The notes under the pieces were generated by a model. The model did not search any database. It saw nothing but the letters and a program-made list of their open reading frames with translations, and had not been told where the DNA came from. The translations under genes were made by a program, and so were the position numbers. From assembly GCA_035048495.1 (NCBI GenBank), contig CM068543.1, forward strand, positions 21,689,751 through 21,753,750: a DNA stretch of 64,000 bases, given 5' to 3'. Shown piece after piece: positions 24,262 to 34,624 of this stretch. Position 1 is the stretch's first letter, and the number at the start of each line of letters is the position of its first letter. The stretch comes from Euptelea pleiosperma (taxonomy: Eukaryota; Streptophyta; Magnoliopsida; Ranunculales; Eupteleaceae).

Positions 24262-24776
24262 TGGGTGTAAAATCTGGGATATAGATACAGCCGTCGATTA
24301 TCTTCAAGATTCGTACACACATTAATAAATAAATAGAAACGGATCAATAAACATAAAAGAATATCAAAAATGAGGAAAGAGACAACCATTTTAGTGAGGT
24401 TCATCGCCGGAATCCGGTCGACTACGTCATCGGCCTCATCGGTGGAGACAATCCACTATTTCCTTTCAGTTGTTACAGTTCTCTCTCTCTTGTTACAGTA
24501 CTTGGGTTTCAAAGAAGATGAAGAAGAACAAGAACAAGAACAAGAAAAAGAACCAACCCCCTCCTCTATCGGTGGAGAGCTCTCTTTATAGAAAAATCTT
24601 TTTTCCGAGCTGTATCAAATTCAAGGAGTTGAGTGTAACCATAAGTGGTTAAGAGAATTGTTCTAGTGTGTCTCAGTTGTATTACAGTGTAGTTGAGTGT
24701 ACGTTAGAAATGATGCACCCTTCAAAATATGTATACATCAGTCCTTGAGATTCGTATGAAAATTATGGTACCCACA
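24262..24776 (+). mobile_element. Candidate solo LTR inside the foldback element
   Basis: The extra block starts TGTGGGT and ends ACCCACA, as an LTR would. Flanks TCCAT and TCAAT match at 4 of 5 bases. It contains CTCTCTCTCTTGTTACAG and CTTTATAGAAA stretches. The shorter sister element lacks the block. No internal retroelement sequence is present. A captured fragment is an alternative. The 73-codon open frame at 24370-24591 is not recognised. Confidence 0.4.
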
Positions 24777-25436
24777 TCAATGTTTCAAAAGCTTAAAATC
24801 TAAATTGCTCTTATTATTATTTTTATTTTTTTAATAAATTTTTTAGAAATATAATTATATACTTCATGTGTTTTGTTTTTTTTAACCTCAAGTTTTAAAT
24901 TGTTGCCGGAGTGGTGATCGGCCGGCCATGAGACTCCGGTGGGTTGGTCGCCTATGATGGGTGGCCAACCAATTGGAGTCTCTTGGCTGGTCGTCCACCA
25001 CAGCCGTTCGATTTGGGGTTTGGGTTTTGCCTAAACCCTTGTTCTAAGGTTGAAGACAAGGGCAATGTAGTCCATTAATAGAAAAAATTGGGTAGTCAAC
25101 ATTGGTTAAATGACGGTGGACCGAGTCATAGAGGGTATGTCAGCATTTTCAAATTATTGGGGTATGTCAAATTTTCAAAATAACATGAGGGGGATGTCAA
25201 AAATTCCCTTTTATAAAAGAGAAATTCACCATATTTATAGGAATTTACTTAATAGGGATAGAAATTCAAGCTTTCTTAAATTTATGAGAGAGTTTATGGC
25301 TCTCTCTCGTCACTCTAATCAAGCCTTTGCTTTTCTTTTCTGTCATCTATTAGATCTTAATGATGTAGGACTTTCTGATCTCAATTATAATTAATTCCTC
25401 GACAACATATGAACTTCTCCCACCTCCCTTTGTGTT

Positions 25437-26172
25437 TAGGGTTGCAACTCAGGTTGGTTGGATTGGGTTTGGGTCAACACGAGCCCAACCCGATTTTAAG
25501 GTTGTGAGCTCAAGCCCAACCCAACCCGAGACCGGGCCTAGAATTTTCAGTCCGAACCCAATCCGTTCAAGTTAGTCGGGTTGGTAAATTAGTCAAAAAA
25601 AAAATTTTGTTACTAAGAAAGGTTGATAAATTATTTATATTAAGTTTTAATATAAAAATACATAAAAAAATTGTATTCGTCGTCTTCATGAACATATACC
25701 ACACTAAAAATAGGATAGGAAACATAAAACAAATTAACAAAATATATACATTTCTAACAAGGTCAATGGGCGGAGATGGCAGGATCCTGACTTAGTAAGC
25801 AGGTGGTCTTGACTCTTGAGTTCAACTCCTTGGGAGGCCATACCCCCAGCCATTGATTCATCTTCTATGTGGGTACGCCAAATGGTTCCTTATATATAAA
25901 AGAATCCTTATATGATTGGCTTACTGTTTGCTTAGTGGCGATCTTACAAGATCGATTGGGCGGGCTGGTTGGGAAGGGGTTACTTACGGAGAAAGGAATC
26001 GCTGAGAGATAGATTATATATATATATATATATATATATTGGGGGTGAGTCCGGTTGACCAAAGCCAACCCAACCCGATTTTAACTGGGCTGTCAAAATC
26101 CATACCCGAGCCCAACGTTGTGTTGAGCCTGTCGGGTTCGGGTTGATCGGGCCTGCCCAAGCTGCAGTCCTA
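25437..26172. mobile_element. Non-autonomous hAT element, 736 bp, perfect 8-bp duplication
   Basis: It starts TAGGGTTGCAACT and ends AGTCCTA, typical of hAT ends. The subterminal regions are full of CCCAACCCGA and TCGGGTT words in opposite orientation. TTTGTGTT flanks both ends (25429-25436 and 26173-26180). There is no transposase. Confidence 0.9.
26011..26038. repeat. (TA)n microsatellite
   Basis: A plain alternating AT tract lies inside the hAT element. Confidence 0.9.
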
Positions 26173-26212
26173 TTTGTGTTGTAAAAGACAAAAGAAAGTC
26201 TATTTACAGTAT

Positions 26213-26345
26213 TCGGTGTGACTTGCCCAAGCTTGCTGAGTTGGTAAGGTTTGTGAGTGTTGACACTGCGAACCTGAGTTCAAAACCCACTTTCACCCAT
26301 TGACTACTAGTCACCAATTGCTTCGCCTACCAAAAATATAAACAA
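26213..26345 (+). mobile_element. Possible tRNA-derived SINE fragment
   Basis: GCTTGCTGAGTTGGTAAGG resembles a polymerase III A box, and about 45 bp later GAACCTGAGTTCAAAACCC resembles a B box. There is no target duplication or clear tail, so this is tentative. Confidence 0.3.
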
Positions 26346-27724
26346 ATTCTGTTTTACGTGTACTCTGGTTATTATGAAAATGGGTATTTCAGTTAACTAC
26401 ACACACACACTTTCGGTTTAACCTTTATTTGACTAACATTAAAACGTGACATGCATCATGCGCCTCTTAATGCACCTATGAAACGACCATAATATATTGC
26501 AAGTACAATGCTAACGACATGCAATTCAAGTCCATTTTAACGTAAGTCAACCACTATTAAAGTTAAGGGGTAATCGGTGTTGATAAAATACCCTATGAAA
26601 ATTTAGTCCCACATTGAAAACTTACACCAGCTGTTCGTGCAGAAACATGTGGTGTGCCATGAGCATAGTAACAAGCTGAGTGCATGGGGCACAATGCTGC
26701 TTAATTTGTGTTGGGCCACATGATCTTCAACCATAAGTGGATCCCAGGTGCGTTTTGAGGATCCCGGGAATCCATATCAAACATCTGAGCTAAGTGTCAG
26801 CACCTTGGGGATGTTGTGCATAGTCAGAGATGCGGCATAGGTTCTCATGAAGTACCCTCTAGCTTCTGAGACCAAGGTTTGAGAACGACATTCTACCTTA
26901 CAGCCTTCAACAAAGTAAATGACAACAATGTTTCATACAAGGCTTTTACTCATAGTCAAAGCTATGCACTAACGTACTATTGGCATGGGTCATTGTCATG
27001 GTTTAGTGAAACAGGGCTATCTTATTATGTAACAACTTTAGAATCTGATCAAATCAAGTACAAAGATTTAGCTGATTATAGTAAACCCATCATCCCCCCA
27101 CTTCCATTTTTTTTTTTTTTCCATTTTCAAACACCAAGTTCTAGAACTCAAAAGTCCTCTCAATGATTCTTTTCTTTACCAATCAAGTTTGGAATCATGG
27201 AGACCATTTGTGAAGATTTACAGATCCTATCTCTTTCCTACATTGAATGAAACACATTAGAGCCATTTTTGGTTATTTAGGGGACAAGAGAGAGAAGCTT
27301 TTAATGGTTTATTTAGTACTTTGTAGCAACAGCACATGGTTTCATGTGCCGCCACTCAGCTCCTTTATTATATTTTTCCGTTTTGTAAAACAATACAACT
27401 CAACATTTTCTCTCCTAAGACCTGATATTAATATGGAGATCTTCTCACACTCAAACCTTCTGTCAATATCTTCTCTCTCCCCACGTTTTAGCAAAAATTC
27501 AGATTTTCTCTGGCCTATTCTCTCCACCAAATCCTCGATTTCTTTACCTTCACCTCTCAAACCCATTTTTTGAATCCACTATATATGGCTGAAAACCAGG
27601 TGTCTTGGGAGTTTGTATAGACTTCAGGGGAAGACCCATTCCATGGATTTTTCACTCTAAACTGAGAGATGGGTCATTTTGAATTCTTGATTTGGTTCTG
27701 AATCGTGGAAGGAATCTGTCAAAG
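26346..27724. other. Upstream region of the GAUT11-like gene
   Basis: No other gene is evident. A TATATATG at 27580-27586 lies 139 bp before the ATG and could be a TATA element. The stretch 27390-27560 is rich in CT, as plant 5' leaders often are. Confidence 0.35.
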
Positions 27725-27874
27725 ATGCGACGACGGGCAGCCGAGTACCGGCGCCCGGTTCGAAGGAGGTTTTCTAATTGGATCTGGGGGATTCTTGGGT
27801 TGTTCTCGGTTGCAGCTTTAGTTCTGTTTGTCGTCCATCATAACCATCAATACCGGATTGAACAACCGATACAG
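27725..27874 (+). CDS. GAUT11: GAUT11-like galacturonosyltransferase, exon 1
   Basis: The first exon encodes 50 residues: a short basic cytosolic tail (MRRRAAEYRRPVRRR) followed by a membrane anchor (about residues 19-37, WIWGILGLFSVAALVLFVV), the type II topology of Golgi GAUT enzymes. I chose the ATG at 27725 rather than the in-frame one at 27692 because the MRR.A..RRP start matches what I know of GAUT10/11 N-termini. The exon ends ATACAG followed by GCAAGT, a good GC-type donor. It leaves phase 0, which is exactly what exon 2 at 44097 needs. The nearby GT (in GCAAGT) would give the wrong phase. Confidence 0.85.
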
Positions 27875-27910
27875 GCAAGTTTAGGAAGAACCCATCTTGC
27901 AATTTCATTT

Positions 27911-28119
27911 CGCCTTATTCCATTCTGATGTGTTACGAGATTGTGGAATTGGAAAGGTTTTAATTTGATAAATTTGAGTAGTATTGCTCGACACCCATCA
28001 GTAATTGGAATTGCATTTCGCCTTATTTCATTCTGATGTGTTATGAGATTGTGGAATTGGAAAGTTTTTAATTTGATAAATTTGAGTTGTATTGCTTGAT
28101 ACCCATCAGTAATTGGAAT
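27911..28119 (+). repeat. 108-bp tandem duplication near the intron start
   Basis: Two adjacent units start at 27911 and 28019, both with CGCCTTATT.CATTCTGATG, GAGATTGTGGAATTGGAAAG and ACCCATCAGTAATTGG. They differ at only a few bases. Confidence 0.9.
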
Positions 28120-29072
28120 CGGGGAAGCTAAAATTTCTCTAGAATTTCCATTGAGTCGATATGGGACTTTGATGGAATTTTTTTGGCAATAACCCGATTC
28201 CCTGTTTCATCTCCATTGTGTTGATTGGTATGTGTTACGACGTAAAACTTGAAATTTTTTTGATTTCCCATATATTGGCATACATAATTGATGCAACCCA
28301 TAGCTGAAATATCGGAACAACTGATCTGATCTGAACTGATGTGCGACTACCAAAATTTAGTTTGGACCTTCCACTTGATCCTTATATTTGACATATAGAA
28401 ATGGTTGATGATATTAATTTATGGCTATATAAGAGCTCCTTTGAGTATGTGGAACATCCAAATTTCATCATCTATTGTTAACAATGTATCCTTCTTTAGG
28501 TTTAGGCTTTGATCCTTACATCCTCCTGGTATGGGCTAGATCAGTCTCACTGACCGAAGAATCAATTAAACATGTTTACTGTAGATATATTATAAATCTT
28601 GGATCTGTAATGGAAGACTCAGCTTCATCTTTACTCTAGATAGGTCTGTTGAACGAATTACGTTCCAATGCAGATGTTGATTTCAGAGACATGGATATGT
28701 TCTCAGCACATCATTCCCCGTTGAGATAAAAAAGGTCTTAAATAATATTTGGGAACACTTCCATTGACTTAGTAGTTGTTTTTTCCCAGCTGCCAGGGCC
28801 TGCTTTTCACCTTAAATCATGCATCTATGGTCTATTATCATGGATAAAATGTGATTTTGAAGTGGTTCTTACCAATTGTCATCACTTTCATGGTTTCAAA
28901 TGAAACATTCCACAAGTTGACATGAAACTCAATGGTAGACTTTTGGCAAACTTGGTAATTCTACTAGAAAAGGATTTTACTTAAGAGGATTCTCGATTAA
29001 TATGAAGATGGGGTCTCCTTGTTTCTGTATGATTTTTATTAAGCTTGTTAGATGTTAAGTTCCCTACATGGC

Positions 29073-29370
29073 CTCATCATCATCATCATCACCATCATCC
29101 TAAGCCTTATTACAAATTCCCAACTATATGGGGTTGGCTACATGAATCATGTTCAATCAGTTCTGTCTAAATCCACTTCTTCTGTTGAGGGTTTTTCTTA
29201 AAATGTCCTCCCAAAACCTCAATCCATGTCCTTTTTGGGTTTTCTGTTGCCCTTTTAAAACCTTCAACTTGCACATTTCTCCTCACTGGTGTTGTTGTCA
29301 GTCTTCATTGTATATGACCAAACCATCTCTATCGACTCTCCGTTATTTTCATGAATGCATTCATTTTTAA
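29073..29370 (-). mobile_element. RTE-type LINE 3' fragment (antisense)
   Basis: A CATCATCATCATCATCACC tail is followed by the complement of the RTE C-terminal coding region, parallel to 31959-32260. RTE elements end in short tandem triplets of this kind. The fragment is heavily decayed. Confidence 0.6.
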
Positions 29371-29844
29371 TAAGTTCCATGCATAGTCTATAGTTGTAAT
29401 TTTGTGATTTTTAATAGTGGCCACCACCAAATCTCATCGCTTCTTTTTCTCCATCGACCCAACATCCTCTCATATCTCCCACTCTCTCTCCCTCATCTTA
29501 TCTCTTCTCCACTTACCTATTGGAAATGGACTGCTGGAGTGTGAAGTGCTAATGCCCAATCTCTTTCCTCATCCCATCTCATGTCATCTTATCTCTTTGC
29601 TTGAAAAAGGTGTGCCCATGGATTTGCACCTCAGGCACTAGAAAGTACCTTAGTGCCTCAAGTACGCCTTTCATTACACTAGTCATGGGATTCAATTATA
29701 GAAAGATGTGAAAGAAGATTAACTTTCTAGAAAGTCTATACTTTCCTATAGGAGAACAAATTTTTATCCCATTGTATGTCGATTAGCATTAAACAACTCA
29801 TTTAGATACTAGAATCAATGGTGGATAGCTTTGAATTGGATCTT

Positions 29845-30267
29845 GTTAACAAGGACACGGCACTTTTAGAATTTTTTTGCCATGTTTGACATGTATCTAT
29901 ACAGATACACGTGTCGACACATCTTGAAACACATCCCGACACATACGACAATGTCACCCTTTTTTTAAATTTTTTACTAAAACCTAAAGGGTTAGTATGT
30001 ACCATCATCCATATAGTATTTTATTAAGTTGTTAAACATTGCTATAGTTGTTTAATAGTCTTCCCTCTTACATATCTACTTATATTTTTTATGTTGTTAG
30101 ATCTCCATGGCATATGGAAATGTTTTCTTTTACTCTTCATATGTTTCTTTCCTCATTTTAAAAAAATTCTTCTAAATATAACTAAAATATTATATTGTAA
30201 TACCTATTTATGGACGTGCTTACGTTTTGTATTTGTCTCAACACCCATGTCCATGTCATTGTTACAT
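29845..30267. mobile_element. MITE of the GTAACAAGGACAC family, copy 1
   Basis: It starts GTTAACAAGGACACGGCAC and ends CATTGTTACATGG. The middle (CCATCATCCATATAGTATT, ATCTACTTATATT, CTCCATGGCATATG) matches, inverted, the copies at 43240-43560 and 56842-57704. A clear target duplication is not seen. Confidence 0.65.
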
Positions 30268-31958
30268 GGAAATGGATCCAAAAGAGGCTTATGGATGGAT
30301 GTGAAGAGAGCCATAAATTTCATTTTGCAAAGTTAACAAGGTCCTATTAGGACAATTTATTTGAAGAATTGGTGAGGAGCTAGGAAGTAAGGTTAAGAAT
30401 TTGTGTATAATAGTTGCTATGGAGGTGCTTTCTGAATGTTGTTGCCTTGTGGGGTTGTACTTGCTTAGGTGAGGGTGTGCTAGTTAGACATTGTTTTGTG
30501 AAGGGTAAAGAGGAGAGAGAAGAGGGTTTTGGTGGATAGGTGAGGATTGGTCTGTTATGCCTTAAACGACTTGGCCATGAGGAGGCAATGGAATTGTCTC
30601 TATCAAATCATTCCACAATTTATACTATGCTATGTAGCTTGTTAAAAAACATTTAAGGGAAAGATCCATTTTGGAGTTGAGGATGTCTTAGAGATGAATA
30701 GGGGGAGGTAAAATTTTAAATATTGTTATTTCTAGCTCCCATTGGGATCACGATACTAAACTTCGACTCATCATAAACCTTGTGCGGTAAAATTTCAGAA
30801 TTAATTTTAGGAAGTTTAATTTGATAGGGAGAAATTTTGTTAAATTCTCCAGCTTAAAGAAGTTTGGAGATTTCGTGCATTCACAAATTTGTAATACTAA
30901 TGTATCTTAAATGTTTGAAAGAAACGTAAATTACAAAGAGAAAAAAAATTATATTGAAGAACAATTTCAAAGTCTACAATCTGAGGAGTGTTTGATCTTG
31001 ATTTCAACCCTTGCAAATTCTTTGTTACTTGAAAACCCTTAACGGGAAGACGTTTTTTCACATAGGAACCTTTCAAAAGCAAAATGTGGAAAAAATGGAG
31101 TAAACATGTTTTAAACACTTGTCACCGGTTCTAATGTTCCAGTCTTGAACAGTAAAATTTGCCGAAATATTATAGGTAAACTTCACTTTTCTAGGTCATA
31201 AATTGATAAAATTCGCTAATTTTAATACTATGATTGGGATTAGGATGCACACTAGAAGCAAGAAATCTTGTAGAAGGATGGATTTTTGTTTCTATAAGTG
31301 CTGCACTTAAATTGTAGAAGAGTTGTTCACTCAAAACATTAAAAGTGGGGGGACAAGGAAGGGTCATGCATGTGGAGATTTGCTTGCCTACTTTCCGAGA
31401 TTGGTATCTTGATTGTTGGTTTTAGTCTTTATATATATCCTGCTAGGCAAGCTTTATGTGGGATTTGTTAACTGGAGAGGGACTCTGTGCATTAGGGAAT
31501 TGCTAGCCTATAGCTTTTCTATCTTTCTTTCTTTTGGTAGGCAAGATGGAATTAACTTGTGACGTCATGGTTGCATTTCAAAACATCAACAATTTGTGTA
31601 CTGAACTCAACCACCTCATTGTGTCTTTGTATGTTCTTACAATAAAATCCAGGGTATGGAACAAAAGTTCAGTCAGGTTGTTAGGAATTGTTTGTTATTG
31701 AGTTGTGTCAAGGATCCATCTCTGGGTATTAGGTCCCCATTTTGACCAAAGCTGGAATTCTATGTTTGTCTTAGGCACAAATAGATATCCAGAATATTCC
31801 ATGCAACATTGAGTATGTTTACTCTTTATTTTCACATAGGGAATTGTAAGATTTTACTTGCAAACTGGGTCTAATTTACATAAAAGATTGATTATTTCTT
31901 CCTAGGACTACCATATTGTCAAAATGCTATATCACCATGTAACTTGTGCTCTACTAGG

Positions 31959-33834
31959 TAGTTTCATCATCATCGTCTATGCCTTATCCCAAACGTTTGG
32001 GTTAGCAACTTGAATCCTATTTCGCCATTCAACTCTGTCTAGAGTTATATCTTTTGTCAAAGCATAAGTCTTCAGATCTTTTCTTACTACCTCAATCCAT
32101 ATCATTTTCTGTCTTCTCTCTTCCTTTTAAGGCCTTCAACTTGCACCAAAGTGTTTATTCTCACTGGTGCCATTATTGTTTTTTGTTGCACATGCCCAAA
32201 CCATCTCAATCAACTTTTTCTCATTTTATCTCCTATTGGGGCTATTCATAGGTTTCCTAGAATATGCTCATTTATGATTGTGTCTTTCCTACTTTTCCCA
32301 TTATCCATCTCAACATCATCATCTCTGCTACACTCATTCTATGAATGTTGTTTCTTAACTGACCAACATTCAGCTCTATAAAGCATTGCTGATGTCACAG
32401 TAGTCCTATAGAAATTTTCTTTTAGCTTGATAGATACATGTCGATCACATAATACTCCAGAAGCACATCTCCACTTTTGCCCTCTAACACTACTTCTATG
32501 GTCACATCCTCATCAGTCTCTACATCTTTATGAATAGTTGAACCTAAATAATGAAATTTGTCTCTTTGGAGTATTTCTTGACCATCAATCATAACTAATG
32601 GTCCATCCCTACTAGAATCTTTACTAAAGTTATACTACATGTATTCAGTCGTGGTCTTACTTATCTTAAAACCCTTAGTGTCTAAAGTGTTCCTCCATAG
32701 TTCTAATTTTGCATTTACACCCCCTAATCTCTTGTCTCTTCAATTAACACTACACCATCTGCAAATAGCATACACTAAGGGACCTCTCCTTAATATGCGT
32801 AGTTAATCCATCTATAACTAATACAAAGAGGTATGGACTTGGGGTCAATCCCTATTGCAAATCTATTGTAGCTAGGAACTCGCTTGCCTCACTACCGACT
32901 GTCCTCACACTAGTTACTGCTTCGCATACATCTCTTTAATAATGTCAATATTATTACTCATGACTCTTATTTTCCCTAATATCCACCAAATTAATTCTCT
33001 AGGAACTCTATTATATGTTTTTCTAAGTCAATCAAAATTTTGTATATATTCTTCTTCTTTTCTTAAAATTTTTCCATTAAGTACGAAGATAACTTTGATT
33101 GTTGACCTCCCCGACATAAAACTAAAATGGTTTACTGATATTGTCATTTCTTGTCGTAATTTTTTCTTTATTACTCTCTCCCATTATTTCATTAGTCTGG
33201 CTCATAAGTTTTATCCTACAATAGTTAATGCAATTTTGTACATCTCCCTTATTCTTGTAGATAAGTATCACAAGACTTCTCCTCTAATCATCTAGCATTT
33301 TCTTAGTCCCCAAAATTTTATCGAACAAATTAATTAACAAACATAACCCAACTTCTCCCACGACCTTCCAAACCTCTATTGGAATACAATTTGGGCCTAG
33401 AACCTTTCATATGTTCATCTTAGCCAAAGCTTCTTTCTATTCTGTAAAACTAATATTCCGAGAGTTATATGCCCTCTGGTCTCTTTAAGAATACCATGAC
33501 TAACTTCTCATTCAAGTTCTAAGTTCCCTATGTAGTTCTCATTTAATAATTTTCGAAATTAACTCTTCATCTTTCCCTAATCTCCTTGTCCTAACTAAAA
33601 CTCTCTTGTCTTCACTCTTAATGCATCTAGTTTTCTTCTCTCTCATTTTTGCAAGTTTATAGATGTCCTTCTCACATCTCTTATTCTTAGCCTATTGTAT
33701 AAGATTTTTTTTTTTGATAAGTTTATTGTATAAGATCTCATACGCCTTATGTTCTTCACTAGTACTTTCTTTGCCTCTTTTTTAGCATTTTGATATTTTT
33801 CAAAGTTTCCCCTATTCCTAGTTTGTTGTCAATT
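31959..33834 (-). mobile_element. RTE-clade LINE, 3' reverse transcriptase part (antisense)
   Basis: Reading the minus strand gives a decayed non-LTR reverse transcriptase: ADGVVLIEETR near 32760, then DGPLVMIDGQEIL, and the C-terminal region rich in RNASE-free RTE motifs such as AEMMMLRWIMGK near 32330. The 3' end is a GATGATGATG tail at 31959-31975. Stops and frame changes are frequent. The element is split from its 5' part by the Ty1-copia insertion at 33840-39236. Confidence 0.75.
33706..33723 (-). mobile_element. 18-bp L1 tail insertion with 13-bp target duplication
   Basis: The insert is ten T followed by GATAAGTT. Its complement AACTTATC plus poly(A) is the 3' end seen on three longer L1 copies at 60.3, 61.0 and 61.67 kb. 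TATTGTATAAGAT occurs on both sides (33693-33705 and 33724-33736), exactly matching over 13 bases. Confidence 0.8.
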
Positions 33835-33839
33835 ATTGT

Positions 33840-34049
33840 TGTTGTCAGGGACCTACTTGTAATATCTTATATTCTACAGGGGGCCCTTGTAATATTGTAA
33901 AACTTCACTTAATATATATATTGGGTGAAATTGTGTAGGCTATTCTAAGCTCTACACGATTTCTCCTCTTCCCCCAATTCTCTTCTCCTCTCCTCTCTTC
34001 CATCTCTAACCCTAATCTCTTATCCTAGTTACGATCTAAGATTACAACA
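33840..34049 (+). repeat. 5' LTR of the copia element
   Basis: It is 210 bp and differs from the 3' LTR at six positions, all transitions as I read them. ACTTAATATATATATTGGG is a possible TATA region. Confidence 0.95.
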
Positions 34050-34061
34050 TGGTATCAGAGC
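34050..34061 (+). promoter_or_regulatory. Primer-binding site for initiator methionine tRNA
   Basis: TGGTATCAGAGC directly follows the 5' LTR. This is the standard plant copia site complementary to the 3' end of initiator Met tRNA. Confidence 0.93.
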
Positions 34062-34194
34062 ATGGTTATGTAACCATGGCTCAATCCTAAAGGTTTGAAG
34101 AGCCCTAGGGATTGCGAAATTCGATGCAAAGGGCTTTCCAAAGAAGGAGGTCATCTCCCATGGATAGCCGCAGGCTTTAGAAGAGTCTAAAAAC

Positions 34195-34399
34195 CCTAGC
34201 CGCCCACTCCAAAAGGTTGGAGAAGTTCTCCCAGGCCTAGCCGCCCACTCCAGAAGCCTAAAGAAGAGCTATCAGGCATAGCCGCTCACTCCAGAAGGCT
34301 GGAGAAGAGCCACCAAGCCTAACCGCCCCTTCCAAAAGGTCAGAGAAGACCCTCTAGACCTAGCCGCAGGTCTCGAAGGAGCCCGGAACCTCTCCCTAG
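34195..34399 (+). repeat. Five 41-bp tandem units in the copia leader
   Basis: Units begin CCTAGCCGCCCACTCCAGAAG or close variants at 34195, 34236, 34277, 34318 and 34359, an exact 41-bp spacing. They lie between the primer-binding site and the gag start. Confidence 0.85.
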
Positions 34400-34624
34400 T
34401 GCTACCGCACCTATCCAGGAACCTTTTTAGGTCATCGGAACCATTCACAAGTTTCCCGCGGGTGGTTTTTTCTCCAATAGAAAATCTATAAAGGAGTTGT
34501 TCCAAAAAGGTCTGAATCCTGCGAGCAACGCGAGCAGGAGGCTTTAAAAATAAAAAGAAAGTGATTTGCACCTCCGCAGCAGCAGTTCGGGTGATTTCTT
34601 ATCAGAAAAGTCTTCTCTACTACT

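Larger units (their letters stand above)
23872..25208. mobile_element. Mutator-like foldback element, 1337 bp, perfect 9-bp duplication
   Basis: It starts GGGAATTTTTGACATACC and ends with the inverted form TATGTCAAAAATTCCC. The inverted arms run about 200 bp. TTTTATAAA flanks it on both sides (23863-23871 and 25209-25217). It carries no transposase frame and is non-autonomous. Compared with 46809-47666 it has about 520 extra internal bases (24262-24776). Confidence 0.9.

Noticed and set aside
27875..27883. GT donor within GCAAGTTTA for the GAUT11 intron
   Set aside because: It would end exon 1 in phase 1, which does not match the phase-0 start of exon 2; the GC donor fits exactly.
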